Source of the DNA: Symsagittifera roscoffensis | Taxonomy: Eukaryota > Xenacoelomorpha > Acoela > Convolutidae | Assembly (NCBI RefSeq): GCF_963678635.1 | Contig: NC_087066.1 | Location: 1,258,201-1,322,200, forward strand | Length of the DNA: 64,000 nucleotides | Direction: 5' to 3' | Shown: piece by piece, positions 1 to 11,480 of the stretch | Layout of the letters: every line of letters begins with the position of its first letter | Position numbering within the stretch: the stretch's first letter is position 1 | Made by a program: the position numbers and the translations under genes | Notes under the pieces: generated by a model | Seen by the model: only the letters and a program-made list of their open reading frames with translations | Told to the model about the DNA's origin: nothing | The model's database searches: none

Positions 1-361
1 AAAAAGATAGATTTCGCTCCTATTATTATATCAATTATGGCATATAAGCTTTCTTGAACCAATTTGGAACGATTTCTAAGGCGGATTAAATCTCCGCTTA
101 CGCGTTAATAGCGCGAAATATATCGCGCGTTAATTGTTCCAAATTGGCCAAAATCGCAATCTTTAAACCCCCATAACTTTACGAAAAATGGTCACAAGTG
201 AAATATCTTTTCAAATTCAAGCTCAAGACAACAATAGCTTTTGAACGATATAAAAAAGTTCGTCAAAAATGGCTAGTTAAAAAGTCGAAATTTGTCTGAA
301 GAAAAAAAACCCACCCCGAGCACAAAAGTTCCGTTACTTTCGTATCGTAAGTCGGAACAAT
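1..361 (+). repeat. Partial copy of a ~540-bp interspersed repeat (family R1)
   Basis: The right part of a repeat that recurs at least ten times in the window (35042-35565, 36280-36740, 37925-38345, 38510-38825, 41490-42330 inverted, 42335-42810, 43375-44300, 52350-52710, 53225-53965 inverted, 57660-58190). The conserved core holds an imperfect hairpin made of AGCGCGAAATATATCGCGCG flanked by GTTAAT arms. The end carries CCACCCCGAGCACAAA and then AGTCGGAAC, the inverse of GTTCCGACT near the other end. No copy has a convincing ORF, so this looks like a non-autonomous element. Confidence 0.75.
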
Positions 362-1954
362 TACAAGAAACCAAGTTTTTCTCACGCAAGAAATCTCTGC
401 AACAATCACACTAGTAAATTGCAACAATAAACAGTGATAAATAGCTTGTGGTGCTTGGTTAGTTATTTTAATTCCACACAAAAATATGTTTAAAAGAACT
501 TTTGTGCGAAATTTTGAACAATCTACCTCAAGAAACACAACGGTCGAAAATAATGGCTCGTTTTTTTTTCGCAGATTTTACATATAAAAAGAAAAAAACA
601 CTAATTGTACTATATAAAAACATTTAAAGTGATTTTCGTATAATTGGAAAGTAAATTTAGTCTGAACTACGTTAAAGGCGAAAAAATGAGTCATTTGCAT
701 GCAAAAGTAGTTTTGAACAATGTTGTTTGATCACGATTATTTGCTTGCCCATTTTGTAAAAAGATAGAACAAATTTACTTTGAAAAAACTCAGCGATCGA
801 AAGCAGAGACCTTTTTACAGATTCAGGTTCATTTATTATAAAAAACAAAAAATACATTTTTTGTGGCTCTATAAAAAACAATTAAGTGTGAATTTTGTAA
901 TTTAGATGCAAAATTCAGCTTGGACGACGTTATTTACACAAAAAAACAACAGATAGGAGATTTTTTGTCGATCACCAATGTTTGTTTGCTCATTTTCTAA
1001 AATTGAATAAATTTTTTACTTCAAAACATTCTACTTTTCTAATTCAGAAAAAATAGTTTGACCCTTATTATAGAAAAAAAACATGAATTTGAGCCAGAAA
1101 TAAGTTTTTTATTGTAGAAATTTTATTTGCCCAGGTAATTGAGTTTGCAATCTAAAAAAGATAAAAACTTTTATTTGTTTTATTTTATAAGCAAATGCTA
1201 CTTCCCACACAGTTTTAAAGAAGGAGAAATTCACGGTAGGCCATTTAATCCGATAATGAAAAAAATTCGAAATCATTTTTGCACAATCAGAAAGCATCAA
1301 AACCGTGGATTCGCGCCTTGACAAAAATTGTTTCGGATCGTTTTAAATTGATTTTAAATCGATTTGAAATCGATCCAAATCGATTACTAATGTATGTTTT
1401 ACGAGCCTAATTGATTTTAAATAGAGTTAAATTGATTTTTTTGAAAATATTAGATCGATTTAAGTGTCTAAAAAATAATTTTAAATCAATTTGGATGGGT
1501 TTTCCGACTCACTAAAATGCATCCAAAACTCACTTGAATCTATCTGAATCTCACTTAAATTTATTTAAATCGATTTAAATCGATCTTTCTTGAAAAGTTT
1601 GGATCGATTAAAGTGTCATAAAATTGAATTAAATCGACTTGTTTGAATATTCAGACTCACTCGAAAATAGGGGCGAGGTCGAAAATAATGGCTCGTTTTT
1701 TTTTCGCAGATTTTACATATAAAAAGAAAAAAACACTAATTGTACTATATAAAAACATTTAAAAGTGATATATTTTCGTATTTCTGAGTGCAGGTTATAC
1801 AAGAATTTCCATATCATTTTATAGAGTTTATTGGAAAATTTCAAGGTAAGTACACCCTTGGCCATTGAATGGCCATCACAGAGCTATTTTCATCATGAAA
1901 AATGGGTGTCAATTTGTGTAGCTACCCATCTTACAAAACTGAGCTTTTTAAAAA
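362..1954. other. AT-rich intergenic DNA with a 100-bp direct repeat and an ATCGATTT-rich tract
   Basis: No gene is recognisable. Two near-identical ~100-bp segments lie at 541-640 and 1677-1780, 1.14 kb apart. Between them, 1335-1670 is dominated by degenerate repeats of AAATCGATTT. The short ORFs here have AT-driven composition and no recognisable motifs. Confidence 0.6.
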
Positions 1955-2410
1955 TCACCGTGTATTAACTCTTCCTATTACATCGAAGAATCCAGTACTA
2001 ACAGCCTTGTATTTGTTATTAAATTTAGGAAAACCCCTTTTTCCAAAAATTGTTTTTTCATAATCATGATGGGAGCTTGTAGAACACATTCTCCTACTCC
2101 GGGTCTCCCCTAACGCAGGAGGACGTGAACAACAGAAATCTCTATCCGAAGACCTTCGACTCAATAATTGAACAAAAATTCTGTGGCTTCCAAGACCGAC
2201 CAGCGTAATATAAAAATGTCGAGGGCCCTCCTCGACAAGGCTCTCCTTGGTTGCATTTTCGTCTTTAAGATTGGTGTCATTTTGACCAAATCTTTTATAC
2301 ATCGAGCTGGCACTGAAATACACTATCAGCCGAGCAGCCCAAAAGCTCAGCAGCCCAAAGATCTTGTCTTCAGTATTCACCGGGGCAGATCCGATTGGCG
2401 CTGACCTCAA
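1955..2410 (-). CDS. Unrecognised 151-aa ORF, possibly not real
   Basis: This ORF lies in a GC-richer island within AT-rich DNA. I recognise no family. The protein is basic towards its end, with no clear membrane segment or signal peptide. It could be an exon, a transposon fragment or chance. A 78-codon plus-strand ORF overlaps the same island, so even the coding strand is uncertain. Confidence 0.2.
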   Translation of the reverse strand: MRSAPIGSAPVNTEDKIFGLLSFWAARLIVYFSASSMYKRFGQNDTNLKDENATKESLVEEGPRHFYITLVGLGSHRIFVQLLSRRSSDRDFCCSRPPALGETRSRRMCSTSSHHDYEKTIFGKRGFPKFNNKYKAVSTGFFDVIGRVNTR

Positions 2411-3002
2411 CGCGGAAAACTACGCCATACGCCACTAGGGGCCACACTGGATGATCAAACAACGAAACCGTTGAATAAACAACTACTTTTTCATAAAGTC
2501 TTCCAAACATTTTCTAACACTCGTACAGTCAAAGTTTGAAACTGTAGAGTAAAAAGTTTTTTTTCGAGGCTAACCCAAAAATTTTTTTCTAGTTCCTGGA
2601 GTAGAGTCAAGCACTGGAAAAAAGAAGGCAACTTATACTTTCCAATATTCTTTTGAAATTTTCTATATATAATTTTCAAAAAACATTCACTAAACTTGAA
2701 TTGCAAGGTAAAAATTTTTTTTGTTGATATGATTTGAACTGCCATGGAACTGACAAATTTTATTATCGATTCTGTAAACATTTCCTTTACAGATTATCTT
2801 TAACCATAACTTATATCTAAAAACTATCAACTTTCCCTGATTTAAACTAAGAAACCATCCAGGAGAAGTTGTTTTGCTTGTATTCCGTTTTTCTTTCAAA
2901 AAATTTCGCGCTAAAGCAAAATCAGCAATATTAGAACGCTCTGATTACATCATCATTCTAATAATAAAATTTTTTCACAATTAGAAAAAAAATTATTTGG
3001 CA
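2411..3002. other. Intergenic, no gene seen
   Basis: AT-rich sequence with homopolymer runs. No coding signal, RNA gene or repeat boundary could be supported. Confidence 0.4.
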
Positions 3003-3330
3003 CAGGGGCGGATTTAGGGGAGGGGGCGGGGGGGGGGGGGGCGGACGCCCTCTTCTCAGGGATTCGACCCCCTGCCGACCCAAAGGGTCCCCCCTTTGAT
3101 ACTTTTTCAGAAATCCATTTTTGGCCGACCGACCCTAAAATTTTTCTAAAGGCGCCTTTGGCGCCAATATATACTAACTTTGAGGGGGAGCGCGCGCCAA
3201 AAAAACGCGATTTTTTTGTCAAAATCTATCAAAAAGTGCCCAAAAACGGCTTTTTTGACTGTTTTTTCAAAAATTTGCCTGCGGCGCTGAAAATTTTGCC
3301 AAAATAGGGGCAAAACAGTGCTTTTTGAGA
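3003..3330. repeat. Interspersed repeat starting CAGGGGCGGATTTAGG (family R3)
   Basis: It begins with CAGGGGCGGATTTAGG followed by a G run at about 3027, and contains GAGGGGGAGCGCGCGCC and runs of T. Related sequence lies at 50990-51290 (ending CCTAAATCCGCTACTGCC, the inverse of the start), 56750-56990 and, more weakly, 27780-28110. These point to a dispersed non-autonomous transposon. The class is not assigned. Confidence 0.55.
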
Positions 3331-3930
3331 GCTCGAAAAATCAATTTGGTCCTTAGTTTCCATCCACCGTAAAATTGGAACAATTAAAAAAAAAAAAGAA
3401 AGAACTCGAATTTTGAGAACAACGCCATGCAAATTCGCAGCATCTAATCCTTCAATGAATTACAATTTTTTCTCTATCAATAATCAATCAGTAAAAAAAT
3501 TTGAAAATTTGTTGCAATAGAAACTGAAAAAGGAAATACTTTTCTAAAATTCAGCACTATATGTACACTCGATTAAAAAATTTTTTTAACGTGATTTCTA
3601 CTGAAGAATGATTTTCACCGATAGGTAGTTTCCTGGAGCGAATATACTCGAAAAGACAAAACTGGAGAAATCAATTTGAACTTCAGAGCAGCCTGAACCC
3701 ATGCTTCCTAAAATGGGTCATAATTTGAAGCATAAATGAATTTCCAACACCACTTTAATGCTAACAATTTTGCCTTACTGAAATTCTCTTTTTAAAGTTC
3801 TGCTAGTTTTTTATATACAGCTTCTGGAATTATGCTCGAAAGCATTTTTTTCTCAAGCTTGTACATGCCATTTTCAAAAATCCATAGATTTGTTTTTTTT
3901 TCTAAAAGTCAAACAAATTACAAAAAACCG
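3331..3930. other. Intergenic, no gene seen
   Basis: AT-rich sequence without supportable ORFs or repeats, leading into the tandem array on its right. Confidence 0.4.
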
Positions 3931-3959
3931 TTTAAAAATAATTTGAAATGTTTTCATTT

Positions 3960-5990
3960 TAAGTTTGTTAATTGACGCATAAAAGAAGACTCTGTACTAG
4001 ACAAAAACCATCTCATGCTGTAATAACCTCACAAAAACTCGACCTACTATTTCCAACGTTTCTGATATGATCTGCAAAAAAATATAGAGTCAATATGAGT
4101 TCGGGATGTCGCAGTTTAAGTTACCCCACAATGATCAGAGATCAAATTTTGAAGATGGCAAATCATCTTATGATATTGGAAAAAAGTGTCTATACATGTT
4201 TTATTGGTCCCAGTTTCTATGGTTAGGAGAGTATTTTGCTTTTTCGTAATAAAATAACAATAACGTTAACACAGAGTATATGATTTAGAGATAGTGTTTT
4301 TAACTGTCAATTTTATTTTTTTTTAGTGTATTCAAATTTTTTTTCTTATTCAAAATCAAAAGTCAAAATTTTTCTTCAAGAATTGACCGTCAAGCGCATT
4401 TCTTTCAAACATTTCATCCAAAAATTGATCAAAAAGTATGATACAATGCAATTGGAAACGTTTTCTCGCAGTTGCTGAATTATTTCTCAAAAAAAGCTCA
4501 AAATTATTTAAAATTAGTTTGAGATGTTTCCAATTTAAATTTGTTAATTGACGCCAAAGAGAAGACTCTGTACCAGACAAAAATTAATTTTTTTTGCATT
4601 CAATGCTTATAAGAGTTCTTTTTTATCTAAATGGGATCTCAACCTGTAATAACCCCACAAAAACTCGACCTATTATTTCCAATATTTCTGATGTGATCTG
4701 CAAAAAAATATAGAGTCAGTATGAGTTCGGGATGTCGCAGTTTAAGTTACCCCACAATGATCAGAGATTAAATATTGATGGCAAACCATCTTATGATATT
4801 GGAAGATAAAGTGTCTATATACGTTTTATTGGTCCTATACACGTTCTATACAGTTTCTATGGTTAGGATATTGTTTTGCTTTTTCGTAAAAAAAATAACG
4901 TTAACACAGAGTATATGATTTAGAAATGTCATTTTCAAATTATTTTTTTTGTATTCAAATTTTTTGTCTTAATCAAAATCAAAAGTCAAAATTTGTCTTC
5001 AGGAATTGACCGTCAAGCGCATTTTTTTTCAATAATTTTATCCAAAAATTGATCAAAAAGTAAGATACAATGCAATTGAAAACGTTTTCTCGCAGTTGCT
5101 GATTATATTTTTAAGCAAAAAGCTGAGTAATTTTAAAAGTAATATGAATTGTTTCCGATTTAATTAAGTTAATTGACGCATAAGAGAGGACTCTGTACAA
5201 GACAAAAATTAATTTTTTTTTTGCATTCAATGCTTATAAGAGTTCTTTTTTATCTAAATGGGATCTCAACCTGTAATAACCCCACAAAAACTCGACCTAT
5301 TATGTCCAATATTTCTGATGTGATCTGCAAAAAAATATAGAGTCAGTATGAGCTCGGGATGTCGCAGTTTAAGTTACCCCACAATGATCAGAGATTAAAT
5401 ATTGATGGCAAATCATCTTATGATATTGGAAGATAAAGTGTCTATATACGTTTTATTGGTCCTATACACGTTCTATACAGTTTCTATGGTTAGGATAGTT
5501 TTTTGCTTTTTCGTAAAAAAAATAACGTTAACACAGAGTATATGATTTAGAAATGTCATTTTCAAATTATTTTTTTGTATTAAAATTTTTTGTCTAAATC
5601 AAAATCAAAAGTCAAAATTTGTCTTCAGGAATTGACCGTCAAGCGCATTTCTTTTCAATAATTTTATCCAAAAATTGATCAAAAAGTAAGATACAATGCA
5701 ATTGAAAACGTTTTCTCGCAGTTGCTGAATTATATTTTTAAGCAAAAAGCTCAGAAATTTTAAAAGTAATATGAATTGTTTCCGATTTAATTAAGTTAAT
5801 TGACGCATAAGAGAGGACTCTGTACTAGACAAAAATTAATATTTTGCATTATATGAATATAAGAGTTCTTTTTTTTCCTAAATTGGTTCTCAATTTGTAA
5901 TAACCCCACAGAAACTCGACCTATTTTTTCCAACAACTCTGATGTGATCTAAAAATAAATATAGAGTCAATATGAGCTCCTATGTAAGAA
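3960..5990 (+). repeat. Tandem array of ~580-627-bp units
   Basis: The landmark TTAATTGACGC followed by GACTCTGTAC starts units near 3966, 4546, 5168 and 5795. A second landmark, GATGTCGCAGTTTAAGTTAC, occurs near 4109, 4731 and 5359. Periods are therefore about 580, 622 and 627 bp. The two central units are the most alike, as expected of a recently amplified array. Diverged partial units recur at 7250-7642 and 26640-26957. Confidence 0.85.
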
Positions 5991-7250
5991 AAGAAAAATA
6001 TCACTTTTGTTCACGACATATTTGATTTCATGTTGTTCTTTTCAGATAAAATTCTTGGTTTTTTGTCTGCATTTAAAGTTAAGTTATTGAGTTTGCAACA
6101 AACGTTGTTTTTTTTGCAACCATGGTTTTTTATCCAAATTTTTCTGCTGTTTACAGTTAACAAGCGATTTTTATTTTGAAAAGTGATGAAGACAAGCAGG
6201 TCTCATTTGACTCTCTGTGGTGCAATCTAACTCAATTTTTTTGATGATTTGGTTTTGGTGGCAATGTATGTATCGTAGACGAGTTATCAAGTAGAATTTC
6301 AGAGGTGGATAATCAAGGGTTATTTTTGTAAACTTTGATACTTATGACCTGATGATACATTAGATTGAAAATGAAACAGACACTGCAAATGGTATTGCGG
6401 AAATTGGTATGTAAATTGATGGTTCGAATTCCTGGCTTTTTTGAGATGAGCATCATTTTTTGCAGTTTCAACAATGCTTGGAAAATTTGCCATAAACCCA
6501 TTTTGCATATATTTAGTCAAATTTGGTATAAAAACTGGTCTCAAAACTGGATAAAGATTAATGTTTTCAACTGAAAAAGATATATTCCATACGTATACAA
6601 AGTAAAACGGAATCTTAACAATTGAATTAATTTTGATACATCAAGATTCAGTACATATGTTAAAACCGGTACCCGTAAAACCTCTGTTGAATTGTTTTGC
6701 CTTTTAGCTTACTTTTAGTTCTTTTCATGAAATAAAATAGTTGGACAATGTCTCCCCATTATTTGCATAACAGTTGGAAAAGTTTATCAGCGTCCATGCA
6801 TTTATTCTCATATAATTTTTTGTTAATTTTTTATTCGAACTGAAAACTTTTCTAGGGCGAGCTTGGAATCGATTTCTAACTTATTTTTTCAAAATTCTAT
6901 TTCTTCCTGACTCACTATTTTCCTAATCAAATTTATTTGAGAGACAAACTTACTTCGGGCATTGTTTCAAAATAGTTTTTCGAAAATTCCCCCCCCCCCC
7001 TTAATTGGCCTTTTTTATGCTGCATTTTGACTTTTATTCAGTCGTGTGCTTAATTGGTTTTTTTTTGAAGAAGTATATTAATGGTCTTTTTCTGAACGTT
7101 TCGTTTAATTTTGAAAAATTTAATCGCAATTTGTTTGTTTTAAATTCAATTAAATTTTCATTTATTGATGCATTTAGTCCTTTCAAAAATGAGTCGGTTT
7201 CGAAAATTTCCCACGGTCAAATTTTGGAAACAAGTTTTTCATTCTTACGA
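5991..7250. other. Intergenic, no gene seen
   Basis: AT-rich sequence with a C run at 6990-7002. The short ORFs at 6313-6574 overlap on both strands and look like chance. Confidence 0.4.
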
Positions 7251-7642
7251 GTTTGGGATGTCGCATTTTAAGTTACCCCACAATGATCAGAGATTAAATT
7301 TTGAAGATGGCAAATCATCTTATGATATTGGAAAAAAGTGTCTATACACGTTTTATTGGTCCTAGTTTCTATGGCTAAGAGACAATTTTTTGTTGACAAT
7401 TTTTGTTGTAATTAAAATCAATAGTTGACAATTTTTTTGACAATTTTTGTCGTAATTAAAATCAAAAGTCAAAATTTGTCTTCAGGAATTGCCCGTCAAG
7501 CGCATTTTTTTTTTCAAACATTTCATCCAAAAATTGATCAAAAGTATGGTACAATGCAATTAGAAACGTTTTCTCGCAGTTGCTGAATTATTTTTCAAAC
7601 AAAAAGCTACTATAGATCTTTTAAATGGCAGTCAGATCTTAG

Positions 7643-8052
7643 TGAGTTAGGACTGGAGTGTATAACTCATAGAGTAATTTCGGATAGGGTACACCGTCTG
7701 CTCGTCACGCTATCTTATTTTCGGCCGGATAGATTCGTGCAACTTCTTAGTCTAATACCGATCCTAATCTTACTCTTATACTATCTAGTCTCAGGTTGTT
7801 TAACTAGTCTCTGCTAGGCTCAATAGATCTAGGGTATACTGGTTTATTGCGGCTGCTGAAGTACTCGGGAGAGTCCAACTAATTTCTAAGTTAAATTCAA
7901 ATCTCTCTGGTGCTGAAATTACAAGTAACTTCAGCACTTACAAATAAGTGGGTTGTTAGTTAGATGGATCATGATTGGTTAATATTAAATACTTTACATT
8001 GGTAAAACATTTAATTTATCCAATCATAATATATAGTTTAGATCAGGTTCCA
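7643..8052 (-). repeat. 3' LTR of giant element copy 1
   Basis: A 410-bp LTR reading TGGAACCTGATC at its 5' end and CCTAACTCA at its 3' end on the minus strand (TG...CA). By eye it is identical to 26205-26614. Related LTRs lie at 29275-29684 (solo) and 61157-61566. Confidence 0.95.
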
Positions 8053-9674
8053 CCCATCCGGGTTTTACAGAGTTTTTTAGAACAGTTCTTCTGTAATTCG
8101 GAGGATGGATGATGGACGTTGGTATTTGGCAAACATCATAATTTTCTTCCGCTTCTTCTTTGTTAAAGAAGTTCCAGGAAGCTGGAGTTAGGGACATAAG
8201 ACGTTGCGTCTTCTTGTGACAACGACTGAGTCTCTTCAACAAAATCAACTCTGATTTCAGAATGGTTGGCTATGTCAGGTTTTTCTGTTCTTCGAGGTTT
8301 TTCTGTTCTTCTTTTGTGTCTGATCTAGCTTGGGAATGGCGTGGAGATTGTGCGTGGAGGGGATGCCTGGTTACTCGGATCTGTACGTATACTTGAACAT
8401 CGAGGTGGTCATTGGTCTAGTTCAATGAAGTCCTTTTCTGCGAAGTCAAGTCGTACTCTAAATCCTTTGAGTTGTGATTGTGAGCGGCATATCGATTGTA
8501 GTTGGTCATTCTATCTCGAGTGTAGTGGGGTCGTTTTGTCTCTTGATGTTCGTCCTTGATGTTGTATTCTGATCTATGTATTGCATAATATAATTTACAT
8601 TTTATAAAACTTTTATTAGTTTAATATTTTTTAATTATGATTTTAGTTAGTTGTTTTCACAAAAGCTTTTTGTTTTAGTTCGGTTATTTTGAAGAGTTAC
8701 TCACCCTTGAGTAGCTCTTATTAAAAATAGGAGTGTGGTCACAAAGCGTGGATGTAGCGCGGTGGGTTAGGCCGGCTATAGAGCATGCTCAGGACGTCCT
8801 CTTCTGGTGGGTTAGGCCAGGAGTGGGAGTATGATTTCATGCGGTTTTTGTGAGGGGTCCTGTTATGTGACAACGTTTTATGTTGGGTTTGTTGTGTTCA
8901 TTCTTATGTCTTGTTGGTTATGTCCTTTTTCCAAAAATCAAATTGTTTGTGGTATGGGTTTGTCTTTCGACTTTTTTGTGTTTTATTATTTCTTTCCGAG
9001 ACTTTATAATAGTCTTCAAAAGAATAAATTATCCAGTTTTAAACTGGGTTAATCCGGTTTGGGTACCGTTGGTTTCCTTTTCTTAGTCATGCTGTTATTC
9101 TATGATTTGTGGTATTTAGTAAGCTGCGTTGGTTAGTTTTGTTTAGTATATGATTCCTTTCCAACCGGGTTAAAGGAAAGTTTGAAACATGTTATTTTAC
9201 GTTAGAGTTGTTGAGTGTGAAAACTTGAAACTGAAATTCATTATTTTAAACAATTCTTCGTGGGCGAGCTGTGCGAGTGTGGATAGAATTTGTGTGCGAA
9301 TGAATGAAAATATCAAAAGGTTAGTATTGCATTTGCATTTTATCAATTTATTGCATAGAATTTGGAAATTTACTGCTAATTATAGGGGAATTTTAAGTTA
9401 CAAATTTTCATCATAACTGGATTTGCTGCTTGTGGGGAAAATTTTATAAATGAATTTACTGCATTGGTATTAAATTTATAAATTTATAAGTGTAAGAGAT
9501 TAATAGAATTTTAGAAAATTGTTTGATAAAATTTGCGATTTTTATTTGTCTTTTGTGGTTTTTGTAGGTGATTGTCGGATGAAGGCTAAAAATCTAAAGA
9601 AAACATGGATAAAGAATGGTGAGTTTTTAATATTGTAATTAGGTAGTAATATTCATTTAATTCATACTTACCTG
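8053..9674 (-). other. 1.6-kb 3' tail of the giant element
   Basis: Mostly non-coding. On the element's strand a 74-codon ORF (8248-8024) runs into the LTR, and a few open stretches of ~50 codons occur; none is recognised. The segment just before the 3' LTR reads AACCCGGATGGG, so the polypurine tract is weak (GGATGGG, about 8053-8059). Confidence 0.5.
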
Positions 9675-11480
9675 TTAGTCGTCGGGGAAAAAACCGTGGG
9701 GGAAGATGTCGTGAATTAGTTCTGAAGTTGTTAGTAGTTTAGCTAAGATGCGGATGATATTTTTAGTCTGAAGTAGTGGCCAAAGCAATTGAAGTGCCTT
9801 AATGGTGGTTAGTTCTTCAGTGCCAACTGCAAACTCATAAGGTGTGTTTTGGATTAAGTTATATAATTTATGATTAAATTTAGTGTTGTGGATGAATTCT
9901 AATATGGGGATTTCTATAGGTTGTACAAACTCGTGCGGGATAAGGAAGGGTCTGTTTTCGTCGGCGTTGAAGGTCTTGATGATGGGACAGAAGATGTACA
10001 TTTGGGTTATGGGGTCATAATTACGAAGAATACCATGGAGGTTAGTGTCTTTAATACAATATGTGAAATTCAGGAAATATGGTGAAGTGTATTTTGAATT
10101 GATGAATTGAAAACGATGGTGTGGTTGTCTAGAGGGCGTGTGTAAGTCAAAGTGATTTTGGATGAAACGATAATAACTGTATGTGTGGGTTTGTTTAGTG
10201 CGCAACATAATATCTTGTGAGCAGTGCAAACCTCTTTCGTGTGGTGCAAGGAAATGAAAGGTTAGTGAAAATATTTGGAAGCGTTCTTTAAAACTTTCGT
10301 ATGCTTGTGTGTCTGTTAGTGCTTCTGAAATAATGTGATCAAACTTTCGGTCGAAGATGTTTAGTGTAAATACATATGGTGTCTTGATGAAAAATTTCTC
10401 GGTGATTCGTGGATTAGCGAAGCGATCGTCGTCTAAAAATTGATCTTGGTTAGCTCTGATGATGTTGTGATCGTAGTATTCTAGTGTATATTCATTAGCT
10501 CTAGGTGCAGTGTGTATTTTTAGTGATTTTTTATATCCAATGTAAGTAAATTGTCTAGCGGTTAGTGGTGTAGTTAGTCGATATAGCATGTCCTTATTTC
10601 GTTCTATATCGATGGGAGTGCTGGATAAAGGTAAGCAAAGAGGGTTAGTGAAATGATAGTATGAGGTCCAAGAGAGAGTGGGCATTAAAACGTATTCATC
10701 TACAAAGTTGCGTGTTTCGTTAGCATCGTGAGGGGTGTTTAAGGTGTATTGTGGGAATGAGGGTAAGGTGATGGCTAAAAATTCTTTTGTATTAGTATGC
10801 TGGGGGTGGTTGATGTATTCACGGGCTGTTACTGGTTTTGCTGGGAAGGGATGGTTGGGGAACTTTCTTTTAAAAGTGCGATAAGCTCTATTAGTGTTGA
10901 GTGAAGATATAGTGGATGTGGATGATGGTGTTAATGATTCAGTATAATTTGAAGAGGGTGTAGGGGTAGGGGGGTTGGATGAATTTATAGTGGAGGAGAT
11001 TTGGTTTATGGTTGGGGTATTAAGGTGGTAGGGTTGTTGTTGGAGGGTAATAAAATTATCTAGCTCTGGGGAGATTCGGGGGGTGTCTGGAGAATGAGAT
11101 GATTGGTCAGAATGATTTGAGGAGTAGGTTGGGGTAACTTGGGAAGCATAAGAGGGTGTGGAAGTGATTGGGTTAGGGTTATTGGATAATATGGGTTGAA
11201 AAGGGGGTTGAGAAAAATTAGAAGGGTTATGAAAATTATTGGATGGGGATGGTTCTGAGTCGGCAAATTCATCGGGGGTTTCAATATTCGGGTTATTGAG
11301 TTGTGAGATGGAGTATAAAACTGAAATATGTGAGTTAGTGTCGGAATTCATGCCTGATGTTACATTACTAGATGGAAAATCGGGTGGCGGAAAAGCAAAA
11401 AGTGGTATTATTGGGATTGGAGAGGTAAGATTGGTTGGGTGGGAATTTGATCGGTGTAGTGATCCAAGTTGGCGGCTCAT
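9675..11480 (-). CDS. 601-aa ORF of unknown function, last gene of the giant element
   Basis: The ATG overlaps the stop of the envelope-like ORF (ATGA), as in coupled translation. The first ~195 residues are Ser/Thr/Pro/Asn-rich and probably disordered. Residues ~200-600 look globular, with many aromatic residues (DEYVLMPTLSWTSYYHF, TLEYYDHNI, FIKTPYVFTLNIF). There is no signal peptide and no membrane helix. It matches no Gag, Pol or Env domain I know. An intact 1.8-kb gene after env is not part of the standard Ty3/gypsy or errantivirus plan. Its disordered-N-terminus plan resembles that of the ATG-less ORF. Confidence 0.75.
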   Translation of the reverse strand: MSRQLGSLHRSNSHPTNLTSPIPIIPLFAFPPPDFPSSNVTSGMNSDTNSHISVLYSISQLNNPNIETPDEFADSEPSPSNNFHNPSNFSQPPFQPILSNNPNPITSTPSYASQVTPTYSSNHSDQSSHSPDTPRISPELDNFITLQQQPYHLNTPTINQISSTINSSNPPTPTPSSNYTESLTPSSTSTISSLNTNRAYRTFKRKFPNHPFPAKPVTAREYINHPQHTNTKEFLAITLPSFPQYTLNTPHDANETRNFVDEYVLMPTLSWTSYYHFTNPLCLPLSSTPIDIERNKDMLYRLTTPLTARQFTYIGYKKSLKIHTAPRANEYTLEYYDHNIIRANQDQFLDDDRFANPRITEKFFIKTPYVFTLNIFDRKFDHIISEALTDTQAYESFKERFQIFSLTFHFLAPHERGLHCSQDIMLRTKQTHTYSYYRFIQNHFDLHTPSRQPHHRFQFINSKYTSPYFLNFTYCIKDTNLHGILRNYDPITQMYIFCPIIKTFNADENRPFLIPHEFVQPIEIPILEFIHNTKFNHKLYNLIQNTPYEFAVGTEELTTIKALQLLWPLLQTKNIIRILAKLLTTSELIHDIFPHGFFPDD

